Assembly (NCBI GenBank): GCA_024639905.1
Contig: JAHEGE010000006.1
Location: 62,001-126,000 of the forward strand
Reading direction: 5' to 3'
Origin: Gammaproteobacteria bacterium
GTDB taxonomy: Bacteria > Pseudomonadota > Gammaproteobacteria > Pseudomonadales > Pseudohongiellaceae
Length of the DNA: 64,000 bases
The translations under genes and the position numbers were made by a program. Below, one piece after another: positions 7,063 through 15,976 of this stretch; position 1 is the first letter of the stretch, and every line of letters starts with the position of its first letter. Below the pieces are notes generated by a model. That model was not told the DNA's origin, did no database searches, and was given only the letters and a program-made list of their open reading frames with translations.

Positions 7063-9566
7063 GCAGGGGTTCCTGTGTTGAGTTCTGTGGCTGGAGCGGG
7101 GGCGCTGCCTATGGCTGCGATCACCTTACTACGTTGAGATTTCATTGCTGGTTGCAATTCGATGATCTGCAACCCGACAGCTTGTCGCGCCGTTGCACGG
7201 CGCTCCGCTGGCGCGTCGGCGTAGGACGTCGTCCGCATGCGCGGCGTGCGACCGTAGGCGATGAGGGTGTCTTCTATCGCCGCAGGTGTCCACTCTTCGC
7301 CGTGTGCAGCGCCTGCCGCGCGGGTGATGCTTTCATTCATTAGCGAGCCGCCCACGTCATTGGCACCGGCATTGAGGCAGGCGGCGACGCCTGCGCGGCC
7401 CATCTTAACCCACGACGCCTGAATATTGTCGATGAGTCCGTTGAAGACGAGCCGAGGTACGGCATGCATCAGCAGAGCTTCGCGATAGCTTGGTCCGCGC
7501 CTAGCTTGTCCCTTTTTGTACATCGGCGCTTCATGCGCAACGAAAGGGAGAGGAACGAATTCTGTGAAGCCGCCGGTTTGACGTTGTAAATTGGCGATGG
7601 CATGAAGATGATGCGCCCAATGCTGCACCGAGTCGATGTGCCCAAACATAATCGTAGCCGTGGTTTTAAAGCCGACCTCGTGGGCCGCCTGCATAACCTC
7701 GAGCCACTGGGCGGAATTCAGTTTGTCGGGGCATAGTGTAGCGCGGACCTCGTCGTGCAAGACTTCGGCAGCGGTACCGGGCAGCGTGTCTAGCCCTGCG
7801 AGTTTGAGTCTTTCTAAGTACTCACGCAGCGGTAGGTTTAGGGTAGCAGCGCCTTGCCACACCTCGAGTGGCGAAAACGCATGGATATGCATATCAGGGG
7901 TCGCCGCGCGCACGGTATTCAGAATATCGAGGTAAGTTTGGCCCGTATAATCAGGGTGTATGCCGCCCTGCATACAGACCTCGGTAGCGCCACGCTGCCA
8001 GGCTTCAGAGCAGCGCCGTGAGATCTCTTCAGCGCTGATGTCGTAGGGCTTGCCGCGCAAGTTTTCGCTCGCAGCGCCCTTCGAAAAGGCGCAGAACTGG
8101 CACTTGAAATAACACACGTTGGTGTAATTGATGTTGCGATTGACGACATAGCTGACGGTGTCGCCACAGCGCTCAGCGCGCAGTGCGTCGGCGGCTTTAA
8201 CTACCGCGTCGAAGTCTGCGCCTCGGCTGCTCAATAGCAGCGCGATGTCTTCTTCGGTCACTGTCGATTTATCCTGCGCCGCGTCCTCGCGGCAGCGCGC
8301 TAATACCTCGAGCAAGCGCTCGCTTGGTGCGAGAGCACTGGCGGGGAAAGCAGTCGGTGCCTGCTCGCTTACGCCGGCGATCCAATCGTCGCGCTTCGCG
8401 TAGCCGTCTGCATCGCACTGGCGCAGTACTGCTGGCCGCACCGTCGGCGAGAGCCAGCGGCTCGATTGCAGGATATAACGCGGATAGAGCGTAAGACGCT
8501 GATCGAGGTATTTGCCAGCTGCAGCCGTTTCGCGTGCGAGAGTATCCAAATGCGGCCAAGGCGCTTCTGGATTGACGTGATCTGGTGTGAGCGGCGAGAC
8601 GCCACCCCAGTCGTTGATGCCCGCGTCGACGATGCGCTCGAGTACGCCGGGGCTCAAATTAGGCGGCGCCTGTATCGCCATCTCTGCACCAAACACGAGG
8701 CGAGCTACGGCGATGGTCCAGAGAAGCTCTTCGAGGTCAGGCTCCGGAGCCTGCGCCATTTTAGTGTGTGGCTTCGCGCGAAAATTCTGCACGATGACTT
8801 CTTGCAGATGCCCGAAGCGTTCGTGTGAGTCACGCAGCGCAAGAAGAGAGTCGATGCGCTCCGCGCGAGTCTCACCGATGCCGATCAGGATGCCTGAGGT
8901 GAAGGGGATGTTGAGTTCGCCTGCGAGATCGAGTGTGGCTAGCCGCGTCGCGGGATCTTTGTCTGGAGAGCCATAGTGCGGCATGCCTTTCTCGCACAGT
9001 CGCGTCGATGCCGATTCGAGCATGATGCCCATCGATGCGCTGACGTCGCGCAGGGCTAGGAGTTCGTCGCGGCTCAGATTGCCGGCATTGATATGCGGCA
9101 GCAAACCCGTTTCGGCGAGCACGCGGCGAGCGACTTCGATGACATAGTCTACCGTGGTTGCGAAACCGAGCTCGGCTAGCGCTTCACGTGCAGCCTTGTA
9201 GCGCAACTCGGGCTTCTCGCCGAGAGTAAATAGAGCCTCTTGGCAGCCTAGCGCCGCGCCTTCGTGGCAAAGGCGTAAGACCTCGTCGATCGGCATATAG
9301 GCCTGGGGAATGTGTTTGGGTGTCTGCGCGAACGTACAGTAATGGCAGACATCGCGGCACAGCTGGGTGAGGGGGATGAAGACCTTGCGCGAATAAGTGA
9401 CGACAGAGCCAAAGCCGCGATTGCGGAGCGCAGCGGCCTCGCGCATGAGTGCAGACGTATCAAGGCGCCCTGCAAGCGCCAAGGCTTGGGCGTGGTCTAG
9501 CCGCTCAGGGGTTTGTCCGATCCGCGCAGGGGAGTCTAGGGACTGAGTACTGCTTTGACTTAGCAT
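7059..9566 (-). CDS. fbiC: Fused FO synthase (CofG-CofH; 7,8-didemethyl-8-hydroxy-5-deazariboflavin synthase)
   Basis: The enzyme joins 5-amino-6-(D-ribitylamino)uracil and tyrosine to make FO, the deazaflavin chromophore of F420. The 835-residue protein has two radical-SAM halves. The CofG half has CRDVCHYC (Cys70, 74, 77) binding its 4Fe-4S cluster; the CofH half has CYFKCQFC (Cys485, 489, 492). Length and domain order match actinobacterial FbiC rather than separate CofG/CofH. The usual F420 completion genes (cofC, cofD, cofE) are not in the window. It heads a tightly coupled set with the SDR (4-nt overlap), the UPF0104-like protein and the CDP-alcohol phosphatidyltransferase. FO itself is a known antenna for some photolyases. 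Confidence 0.93.
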   Translation of the reverse strand: MLSQSSTQSLDSPARIGQTPERLDHAQALALAGRLDTSALMREAAALRNRGFGSVVTYSRKVFIPLTQLCRDVCHYCTFAQTPKHIPQAYMPIDEVLRLCHEGAALGCQEALFTLGEKPELRYKAAREALAELGFATTVDYVIEVARRVLAETGLLPHINAGNLSRDELLALRDVSASMGIMLESASTRLCEKGMPHYGSPDKDPATRLATLDLAGELNIPFTSGILIGIGETRAERIDSLLALRDSHERFGHLQEVIVQNFRAKPHTKMAQAPEPDLEELLWTIAVARLVFGAEMAIQAPPNLSPGVLERIVDAGINDWGGVSPLTPDHVNPEAPWPHLDTLARETAAAGKYLDQRLTLYPRYILQSSRWLSPTVRPAVLRQCDADGYAKRDDWIAGVSEQAPTAFPASALAPSERLLEVLARCREDAAQDKSTVTEEDIALLLSSRGADFDAVVKAADALRAERCGDTVSYVVNRNINYTNVCYFKCQFCAFSKGAASENLRGKPYDISAEEISRRCSEAWQRGATEVCMQGGIHPDYTGQTYLDILNTVRAATPDMHIHAFSPLEVWQGAATLNLPLREYLERLKLAGLDTLPGTAAEVLHDEVRATLCPDKLNSAQWLEVMQAAHEVGFKTTATIMFGHIDSVQHWAHHLHAIANLQRQTGGFTEFVPLPFVAHEAPMYKKGQARRGPSYREALLMHAVPRLVFNGLIDNIQASWVKMGRAGVAACLNAGANDVGGSLMNESITRAAGAAHGEEWTPAAIEDTLIAYGRTPRMRTTSYADAPAERRATARQAVGLQIIELQPAMKSQRSKVIAAIGSAPAPATELNTGTPA

Positions 9567-9678
9567 GTTGCCGCCAGCATAGGGTCTTCTACTGTGGTTA
9601 GCCTTCTTATTATGGTCCCTAATCTACCTTACCTGCCGCTTCGCGTATAGGCGCCGCTTTTCTCAGGCCGGAGCCCCG

Positions 9679-11052
9679 TTAATCACTCGGGACTAGGTGG
9701 TAGCTCGTCTGTCGTGGCTGGATATAGCGGAAGGCGGTGCCGTCGAAAAAACCGTCTTCTTCGAGTTTCATTTTAAGGGGCGCATCACCCCATTCGGGCA
9801 AACTAACCTCTGCGGTGAGCTCTATAGAGTAAGCGGTGTTCGCATGCAGAGGGTAGTCACCGCTGCCGGGCACGCCGTCCTGCTTGTCCCACATGCCAAT
9901 TGTCGTTCCGGCTGCGTGCCCATGTAGCCCTATTGGATGGGTGTAGATTATCGGTGAAAGTCCACGGTCGATCGCTTGTGCTCGGGCGTGGGCGAGGATT
10001 TGATTGCCGGTCCTGCCGACTTGGAAATTGGCGGTGAGAATGTCTTGCAACGCATTGCCTTCTGCGAGGGCTCGTTTTAGGTGTGCAGGTGCATCAGCCT
10101 CGCCCGCGCGCATAATGTAAGCGTTCTGCTGCGTGTCGGTTTGCAGATTGAGGTAGGTAATACCAAAGTCGATGTGTACATGATCGCCGGGGTGAATGAC
10201 GTCAAGAGCGGCACCTCTATTCTGCAAAGCAAGTGTCGCACTGGCTGGCCGCTCTATCTCTATACTGTTATGAAACCAAGTGCTAAGACCCAAGTCATTC
10301 ACGCGCTGGCGAAACCACCACTCGAGGTCGTCGGTCGTTGTTACGCTTGGCGTAATCGCGGCGCGCGAAAACCCTTCGGCAATAATGGCATGAGCTATGG
10401 CCATCACGTCTGCGTACGTGCGCATCTCGGTCTCTGTCCGCGTCTCCAGCCAGCCTACCGCGAGTTTCTCTGCAGAGACTATGCGCGAACGCAGTGGGGT
10501 AGGGAGTGCGGCACTAAAGTCGCGCTGTTCAGAGAATGTGAGGCCGTCTGCCAGCGCGTAGTCGTTAGAATAGTTGAGCGCGATAGCGCGCGGATTGGCT
10601 TCGCCGAGTATCTCGGCAATGCGCTGATACTGATCTGGCTGAGTTTCAGGATCCCACACGCCAGGGAAAAGGTCGCCAACTGCATAGCGGGCGACGGCCA
10701 TGCGTTCGATGCCGCCCTCATCACCCCTGTCGATGAACAGCAGCACCGTGCGTCGGCGCGCGTTGAGCCAGGTTGCGGGCAGCATGGTCTTGAGCACGGG
10801 GTCTTCGTTGTATTCGCGTCCAATCACCACCCAGGCATCGATGCCTTCGCGGCGCATGAGCGTGGGTATTAGTGTGTCGAGTCGCTCTCGCAGTATCGAG
10901 TCTTGCAGCGCGGCACGTTCGCGCAGCGGCATGATACGCTGTTCAAGCGGGTCGGTGCTAGCCGCGCTGAGCTGTCCGTTAAGCAGCGTCATGCTCATCA
11001 GGAGCGCGAAAATGCGGATCGTAGAATCCGCTCTTCTGGTCATAGAATGCAT
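9679..11052 (-). CDS. Secreted M24-family metallopeptidase (Xaa-Pro aminopeptidase-like)
   Basis: A pita-bread-fold peptidase with an N-terminal signal peptide (hydrophobic run ending NGQLSAAS). Candidate metal ligands are the Asp in VHIDFGITY, the Asp in LQTDTQQN, the His in PIGLHGHAAG and Glu residues in YSIELTAEV and KLEEDGFF. The frame extends upstream to 11187, but that would overlap the neighbouring gene by over 100 bp and lacks a signal peptide; ATG 11052 (or 11043) restores a normal exported N-terminus. It is the last gene of a likely operon with the MaoC-like and AhpD-like genes, and lies 112 bp upstream of fbiC. Confidence 0.85.
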   Translation of the reverse strand: MHSMTRRADSTIRIFALLMSMTLLNGQLSAASTDPLEQRIMPLRERAALQDSILRERLDTLIPTLMRREGIDAWVVIGREYNEDPVLKTMLPATWLNARRRTVLLFIDRGDEGGIERMAVARYAVGDLFPGVWDPETQPDQYQRIAEILGEANPRAIALNYSNDYALADGLTFSEQRDFSAALPTPLRSRIVSAEKLAVGWLETRTETEMRTYADVMAIAHAIIAEGFSRAAITPSVTTTDDLEWWFRQRVNDLGLSTWFHNSIEIERPASATLALQNRGAALDVIHPGDHVHIDFGITYLNLQTDTQQNAYIMRAGEADAPAHLKRALAEGNALQDILTANFQVGRTGNQILAHARAQAIDRGLSPIIYTHPIGLHGHAAGTTIGMWDKQDGVPGSGDYPLHANTAYSIELTAEVSLPEWGDAPLKMKLEEDGFFDGTAFRYIQPRQTSYHLVPSD

Positions 11053-11072
11053 TGAATCAACTTTTTGAGACG

Positions 11073-11891
11073 TTAGTGTTTTTCCGCGATGCGAAATATT
11101 GCCGTGTGTTCGGCCTCGAATGCGAGCGTGTCGCCAACGAACATCGCTATGGTGAGGCGGATAAACTGATGGCCTTTGCGCTCCCATTTGTCGATGGGAC
11201 GGCAGTCCACGCGGACGGCATCGCCTACGTGCAATGCGTTGTGGATCGTGCCGCGGGTGCCAACATGTATCCAGGCTGGGAGCACATAGAGCCGCATCAG
11301 CGCCTTATTGCACGTGTCGAGCAGGTAATAGGGATGGATAAGAGCGCGCGGGTTAGCGTCAGCATAGCAGTCTGCCGTATCACGTTGAGCGTTGACGTGT
11401 AGCGTGTTCTCCTCACGAGTGGGTTGCCAATGCCATGTTGGCGCGGAGCAATCGATTTCTATCGCCTCCCAGCTAATAAGGGGGCGCGCACCTTCGTTGT
11501 AGTGACTCTCGTGTTCGTCGGCGAGCCTGCGAGTATGCAGAGCGCTCTGTTCACTAGACGTTTCTTGTTGCCAGGTGTCCAGTGTCGCAAGCAATACGCC
11601 TTCTTGATTGTGTGCGGTAGTGGCAAGCTGCTGATTGTTTTGCCGCGTCTCGATGCTCACTCTGTCGCCTTCATAGGCGGGAAGCAGGAAGCGCACTTCG
11701 AAACCGCGATGTGAAAGGAACGCTTCACCGAACTCGGCGACCAGTGGCTGGGTCATATAGCCGAAAACATTCACGCCACTCACCAACGCACCGCTGAAAC
11801 CATAGCGCGCAGCGACGTCGTCGCTGTGCATACGGTTCTCGGATTCGGTAGCGTCGTTAAGTGCCTCGATAGAAAAAACAGGGTGTGTCAT
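11073..11891 (-). CDS. MaoC/hotdog-fold dehydratase-like protein
   Basis: The N-terminal half resembles MaoC-like hydratases: MHSDDVAARYGFSGALVSG carries the HxD-like start of the active-site helix, and FLLPAYEGDRVSIE is typical of the following strand. The 272-residue length fits one clear hotdog domain plus a second, more divergent one. Such proteins hydrate enoyl-thioesters or use the fold for binding. The substrate is unknown. It lies 20 bp before the M24 peptidase start and 25 bp after the AhpD-like gene. Confidence 0.65.
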   Translation of the reverse strand: MTHPVFSIEALNDATESENRMHSDDVAARYGFSGALVSGVNVFGYMTQPLVAEFGEAFLSHRGFEVRFLLPAYEGDRVSIETRQNNQQLATTAHNQEGVLLATLDTWQQETSSEQSALHTRRLADEHESHYNEGARPLISWEAIEIDCSAPTWHWQPTREENTLHVNAQRDTADCYADANPRALIHPYYLLDTCNKALMRLYVLPAWIHVGTRGTIHNALHVGDAVRVDCRPIDKWERKGHQFIRLTIAMFVGDTLAFEAEHTAIFRIAEKH

Positions 11892-11916
11892 GAGCGCTTA
11901 GCCAGCTAGGAAATGA

Positions 11917-12528
11917 TTAACGACCGAGAGTATAAAACTCAGGATTCGGTTGGATGCTCGCCACGTTGGCGAGTCGATTCGACAGTGCGAAAAGTGCCGC
12001 GATGGCGCCGATATCCCAGATCTCATCTTGATCAAAGCCAACCTCTTCTAGGGCCTCGAAGTCTTCGTCGTCGATACTGTCTGCCGCCATGCAAACTTTG
12101 CTCGCGTAGTCGAGCATTACGCGTTGGCGTGGCTCGAGTTCCGCCTTGAGATAATTCACGGCGAGCTTGTCGGCGAGAAGCGAGTCCTTCGCGCGAATGC
12201 GCAAGATAGCCCCGTGCGCAACCACGCAGTAGAGGCACTGATTCAGCGCCGAGGTCATCACGATAATCATTTCGCGTTCTGCTTTGCTGAGCCCATCGTC
12301 TTTATCGACGAGGGCGTCGTGAAACGCGAAGAACGCGCGGAATTCCTCCGGGCGATGCGCAAGCGCGAGGAAAATGTTTGGCACGAAACCCGACTTCCTC
12401 TGCACTTCTTCGATGCGTGCGCGAATGTCAGGCTCCATCGCGTCAAGCGGAGGAATAGGGAAGCGGCTTATTGGTGCCGACGCCTCGTTCTTGGGGGCTT
12501 GCTGGCTGTGTTTTGGAGGCTTCGACAT
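11917..12528 (-). CDS. Peroxidase-related AhpD/carboxymuconolactone decarboxylase-like protein
   Basis: A 203-residue helical protein with the AhpD-type redox motif CLYCVVAHG (Cys98, Cys101, His105), preceded by FVPNIFLALAHRPE, typical of the uncharacterised peroxidase-related enzyme subgroup. These proteins act as thiol-dependent peroxidases or related redox enzymes in the cytoplasm. No signal peptide is visible. It is 68 bp downstream of the HD-domain gene and 25 bp upstream of the MaoC-like gene. Confidence 0.85.
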   Translation of the reverse strand: MSKPPKHSQQAPKNEASAPISRFPIPPLDAMEPDIRARIEEVQRKSGFVPNIFLALAHRPEEFRAFFAFHDALVDKDDGLSKAEREMIIVMTSALNQCLYCVVAHGAILRIRAKDSLLADKLAVNYLKAELEPRQRVMLDYASKVCMAADSIDDEDFEALEEVGFDQDEIWDIGAIAALFALSNRLANVASIQPNPEFYTLGR

Positions 12529-12596
12529 AGTGTGTTCTCGTTGAGTGATCGCGTGCTATCTAATGTGGAATTTTAAACGGGTATTGCTTTGGTATT

Positions 12597-13172
12597 CTAA
12601 CCGGCAGGCGCGACTTCTTTGGTCATCACGCGTCGCACCATAGGTTCGAACTCTTCCAGAGTCATGCTGGGGTATTCGCTATCGAAGGCAGGCATGTCAT
12701 AGAGTTCCACAAATTCTTTGGTGTGCTCGAAATGCGGATGATCGGCGAACTTCTCGCGCGCCTCTTTGTTGCCGCCGAGGTGATCGAAATAATAGTAACC
12801 TTGGAATATAGGGTGATTCTGCAGCATCCAATGATTGGCCTCGCTCACGAACGGCTTCAGTATTGCTGCCGCAAGCCCGCCGTGGTCGTAGGTGCCAAGC
12901 GTGTCGCCAATATCGTGAAACAGCGCGCAGACGACGTATTCTTCGTCGCGCCCGTCGCGGTGGGCGCGAGTGGCGGTTTGCAAGCTGTGTTCGAGGCGAT
13001 CGACATTAAAGCCGCCGAAATCGCCGTCGAGTAGCCTTAGGTGGTCGAGTACCCGAGTGGGAATGCCCTGCGCGAACTCCGCGTAGTTCTCGAGGATAAT
13101 CTCGGCATCTTCTTTCGTGCATTCATCGAAGCGAGTGAATTGAGCTTGGCGGGCATTGCTGTGATCGTTCAT
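12597..13172 (-). CDS. HD-domain protein resembling PhnZ/TmpB-type diiron oxygenases
   Basis: This 191-residue HD-fold protein has a complete set of possible metal ligands: His62 (DRLEHSLQTA), His86-Asp87 (FHDIGD), His97 (YDHGG), His120 (QNHPIFQGYY) and Asp164. The LEHSLQ, LFHDIGD and late Asp spacing parallels mixed-valent diiron oxygenases such as PhnZ, rather than phosphohydrolases. No phosphonate genes lie nearby. The region upstream (13173-13372) separates it from a divergent SDR gene and should hold promoters for both. Family membership is judged by eye; the oxygenase role is inference. Confidence 0.6.
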   Translation of the reverse strand: MNDHSNARQAQFTRFDECTKEDAEIILENYAEFAQGIPTRVLDHLRLLDGDFGGFNVDRLEHSLQTATRAHRDGRDEEYVVCALFHDIGDTLGTYDHGGLAAAILKPFVSEANHWMLQNHPIFQGYYYFDHLGGNKEAREKFADHPHFEHTKEFVELYDMPAFDSEYPSMTLEEFEPMVRRVMTKEVAPAG

Positions 13173-13372
13173 GGGACAAATCTCTCCGGTGCTGTATTGG
13201 ACTCACTTGGTTGGCGACTGATGCCAAAGCCACTTTTTGCGGAGCCTTAGTATGCAGCCTCGCTGGGTAATGGCCTGTGATGAGTGATAAACTGAGTGCC
13301 TGCAAAAATAGCCCTTCACAGAGTGAACATCAAGGGCGTCGTCATGTGAGTCATTGAAAAGGTATAGGCAAT

Positions 13373-14248
13373 ATGGTGCATGAGAAAAAGGATCTAACAG
13401 GCAAGGTTATGGTGGTTACCGGCGGCAATAGCGGCATTGGTTTCGAGGCCGCGCGCGATTTTGCACGGCGCGGAGCCAGGATCGTGCTGATCTGCCGCAG
13501 CGAAGCGCGAGGAAAAGCGGCACTGGCCAAAATTGAAGCGGAAACGGCTAACGACCAAGGGCTGCTCTATGTCGCGGATTTTAGCTCGCTTGCCTCTGTT
13601 AGCGCCGTTGCCGATAAACTTCTTGCCGACTTCCTCAAGATCGATGTGCTGTGTAATAACGCCGGCGCGGCGAATGGTAAGCGCACCGAGACGCCGGAGG
13701 GTTTCGAGACAACTCTTGTCACTAATCACCTCTCCGGTTTCCTGCTCACCAAGAAGCTGATGCCGGCGCTAGAGCGTGCCGCCGAGAGTGGCCTGGCGCG
13801 TATCGTGTTCACCAGCTCCTACGGGCACACCAATAGTGCGCTGGATTTCGATGATCTTGGGCTGCAGAACGGCTATAAAACACTTGTCGCCTACGGCCGT
13901 TCGAAACTGATGAATCTGCTTACCGCGCGCGAGCTACAGCGCCGCGTGGGCGCAAGCAATATTGTCACTAGCGCGTTCCATCCTGGCGCCGTGCGGACGC
14001 CAATCTGGAGCAAGGGCGGATTCGTCGGTCGCACACTTGGCCTTGTGCTGTATCCGTTTATGGTTAGTATCAAGAAAGGTGCAGACACGTTTATTTGGCT
14101 TGCCAGTTCCGAAGACGCGGCGAGCGTGGGTGCGAACGGTAATTATTTCTATGAGCGGCGCCAGCCCCGCGTTGCCAAACATGCAACCGACGCGGACGCG
14201 GAACGACTCTGGAACGTCAGCGAGGAGCTCGTAGCGCCGTACCTATAG
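13373..14248 (+). CDS. Short-chain dehydrogenase/reductase (retinol dehydrogenase-like)
   Basis: A classical SDR of 291 residues: TGGNSGIG (residues 16-23) binds NAD(P), LCNNAGAANG stabilises the fold, a serine lies in VFTSSYGH, and YGRSK provides the catalytic Tyr-Lys pair. The spacing between the Ser and Tyr is longer than in minimal SDRs, as in retinol dehydrogenase/WW-oxidoreductase-type members. It is divergent from the HD-domain gene and convergent with the PQQ dehydrogenase gene (22 bp between stops). Substrate unknown. Confidence 0.88.
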   Translation: MVHEKKDLTGKVMVVTGGNSGIGFEAARDFARRGARIVLICRSEARGKAALAKIEAETANDQGLLYVADFSSLASVSAVADKLLADFLKIDVLCNNAGAANGKRTETPEGFETTLVTNHLSGFLLTKKLMPALERAAESGLARIVFTSSYGHTNSALDFDDLGLQNGYKTLVAYGRSKLMNLLTARELQRRVGASNIVTSAFHPGAVRTPIWSKGGFVGRTLGLVLYPFMVSIKKGADTFIWLASSEDAASVGANGNYFYERRQPRVAKHATDADAERLWNVSEELVAPYL

Positions 14249-14269
14249 CGCAGTAGCGGGTTGGTAGTC

Positions 14270-15976
14270 TTAATCCGGCAGCCCGAAGGTAAACACTACA
14301 TTTCCAGCCGCGATTGTCACGAATTGCTCGCCGTCTACCGCATAAGTCATCGGTGCGGCGTGCACGCGTGCACCGAGCGAGGTGTGCCATAACTCGTCTC
14401 CGCTCGCCGCGTCGAGGGCATAAAAATAGCCGTCGGCGCTGCCGCTAAACAGCAGGCCGCCTGCAGTTGTCGAGATGCCAGCAGAGGATCGAGGCATTAT
14501 TGGAAACTCCCAGACTATCTCTGCGCTCTGCGGATCGATTGCTCTAATCGCGCTATGGAAGGCATCCATGGGCTGAATGTAACGACCGCCGCCACCCGTG
14601 AAACTTTCCCCTTCTTCATAGTCTTGGTCGCGTTTGAAAAACTCCTGTTCGCCATCGAACGCGGTGACATAGAACAAGCCTGTTTGCCGGGAGAACGCGG
14701 GCGAATACCAGTTAGTCGCACCGACAATAGGCGGCGAGACTAGGGTGCCTTCGTAGGTTGGAGCCATCCCCGGCACGCGAATAGGTCGTCCGTTACTGTC
14801 GAGGCCCTCCGCCCACGTCTGGCTTGCGTAGGCTTTGCCCTTCAGAAACTCGCCGTTGCTGCGATCGAGCGTGTAGTAAAAGCCATTGCGGTTCGCCCAC
14901 AGCATCGTCTTGCGAGCGCGACCGTCGATGTCGATGTCTGCGAGTATCGGAATCTGAATCGAATCATAGTCGTGGACGTCGTGGGGCGTGAACTGGAAGT
15001 GCCAATCGATCGCTCCCGTGTCGCCATCGAGTGCGAGAACCGAGTCGGAATAGAGGTTGTCGCCTAAACGCACGTCGCCATTCCAATCGGGTCCTGGATT
15101 GCCTGTACCCCAGTAGATAAGATTGAGGTCGGCATCGTAAGAACCCGTGAGCCACGTGGCAGCGCCGCCTGTTTTCCACGAGTCGTCTGCCCACGTGTCA
15201 TTGCCTGGTTCGCCTTCGCCGGGGATGGCGTAGGTGCGCCACGCGAGATCACCGGTCTTGGCATCGTAGGCGTCGATGAATCCGCGAATGCCGTATTCGC
15301 CACCGGCGATGCCCGTAATTACCTTGTCTTTGACAATAAGCGGCGCCGCGGTCTTCGAGTAGCCGGCTTTGTAGTCGGCAACAGTGACATCCCAGAGCAG
15401 ATTGCCAGTGCGGGCGTCTATCGCTACGAGGTGTGCGTCTAGCGTGCTCATGTAGAGGGTCTCATCGAGTATTGCCACGCCGCGGTTATTGCGGCCACAG
15501 CAAATGCGAGTATCCTCGGGGATTTGGTGGTCATAACGCCAGTACTCACGGCCAGTGCGGGCATCGACTGCCACGACATTGCTCGGCGCTTCGGTGATAA
15601 ACATGATGCCGTCGACTACTAAGGGCACCGTCTCGGCGCGATCTATTACCGGAATTTGATACGCCCATTTCATTTCCAGTTCGGCGACGTTGGTTTTGTT
15701 CACTGAGTCGAGCAGGCTGTAGCGCTGAGAGGACTGAGTGCCAGAATAGTTAAGCCAGTTGTGCGGCTCTGCGTCGGCATTAACTAGTCGCTCCCACGTT
15801 ATTGGGCTGAATGCGGGAGTGATAACTGTAGAGAAGGGGGCTTCCTGTGCTTGCGCTAGGCTCGCGCTGCCGAACAAGCTCGCGAAGACCGCGATTGCCA
15901 AACCGAGCGTTCTTCTCATGGAGGGGCTCCTAATCTGCCGCGTAAGGGGATCTGCGTGTTGCAAAATGGTCGTCAT
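14270..15976 (-). CDS. PQQ-dependent alcohol dehydrogenase (quinoprotein)
   Basis: An eight-bladed beta-propeller quinoprotein of about 550 residues. Repeated tryptophan-type motifs (ALDGDTGAIDWHF, AVDARTGREYWRY) and the vicinal cysteine pair in RICCGRNNRG, typical of PQQ alcohol dehydrogenases, are visible. It oxidises an alcohol in the periplasm and passes electrons to cytochrome c. The ATG at 15976 overlaps the cytochrome stop (ATGA) and has GGAG 8 nt upstream. An internal ATG at 15919 also has AGGAG 7 nt upstream and gives a standard signal peptide ending AQAQEA. No C-terminal cytochrome domain is fused; the neighbouring cytochrome supplies it. Confidence 0.9.
   Translation of the reverse strand: MTTILQHADPLTRQIRSPSMRRTLGLAIAVFASLFGSASLAQAQEAPFSTVITPAFSPITWERLVNADAEPHNWLNYSGTQSSQRYSLLDSVNKTNVAELEMKWAYQIPVIDRAETVPLVVDGIMFITEAPSNVVAVDARTGREYWRYDHQIPEDTRICCGRNNRGVAILDETLYMSTLDAHLVAIDARTGNLLWDVTVADYKAGYSKTAAPLIVKDKVITGIAGGEYGIRGFIDAYDAKTGDLAWRTYAIPGEGEPGNDTWADDSWKTGGAATWLTGSYDADLNLIYWGTGNPGPDWNGDVRLGDNLYSDSVLALDGDTGAIDWHFQFTPHDVHDYDSIQIPILADIDIDGRARKTMLWANRNGFYYTLDRSNGEFLKGKAYASQTWAEGLDSNGRPIRVPGMAPTYEGTLVSPPIVGATNWYSPAFSRQTGLFYVTAFDGEQEFFKRDQDYEEGESFTGGGGRYIQPMDAFHSAIRAIDPQSAEIVWEFPIMPRSSAGISTTAGGLLFSGSADGYFYALDAASGDELWHTSLGARVHAAPMTYAVDGEQFVTIAAGNVVFTFGLPD

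Noticed and set aside
10081-10872. 263-codon plus-strand frame opposite the M24 peptidase
   Set aside because: The minus-strand protein has a complete metallopeptidase ligand set; the antisense frame is a shadow.
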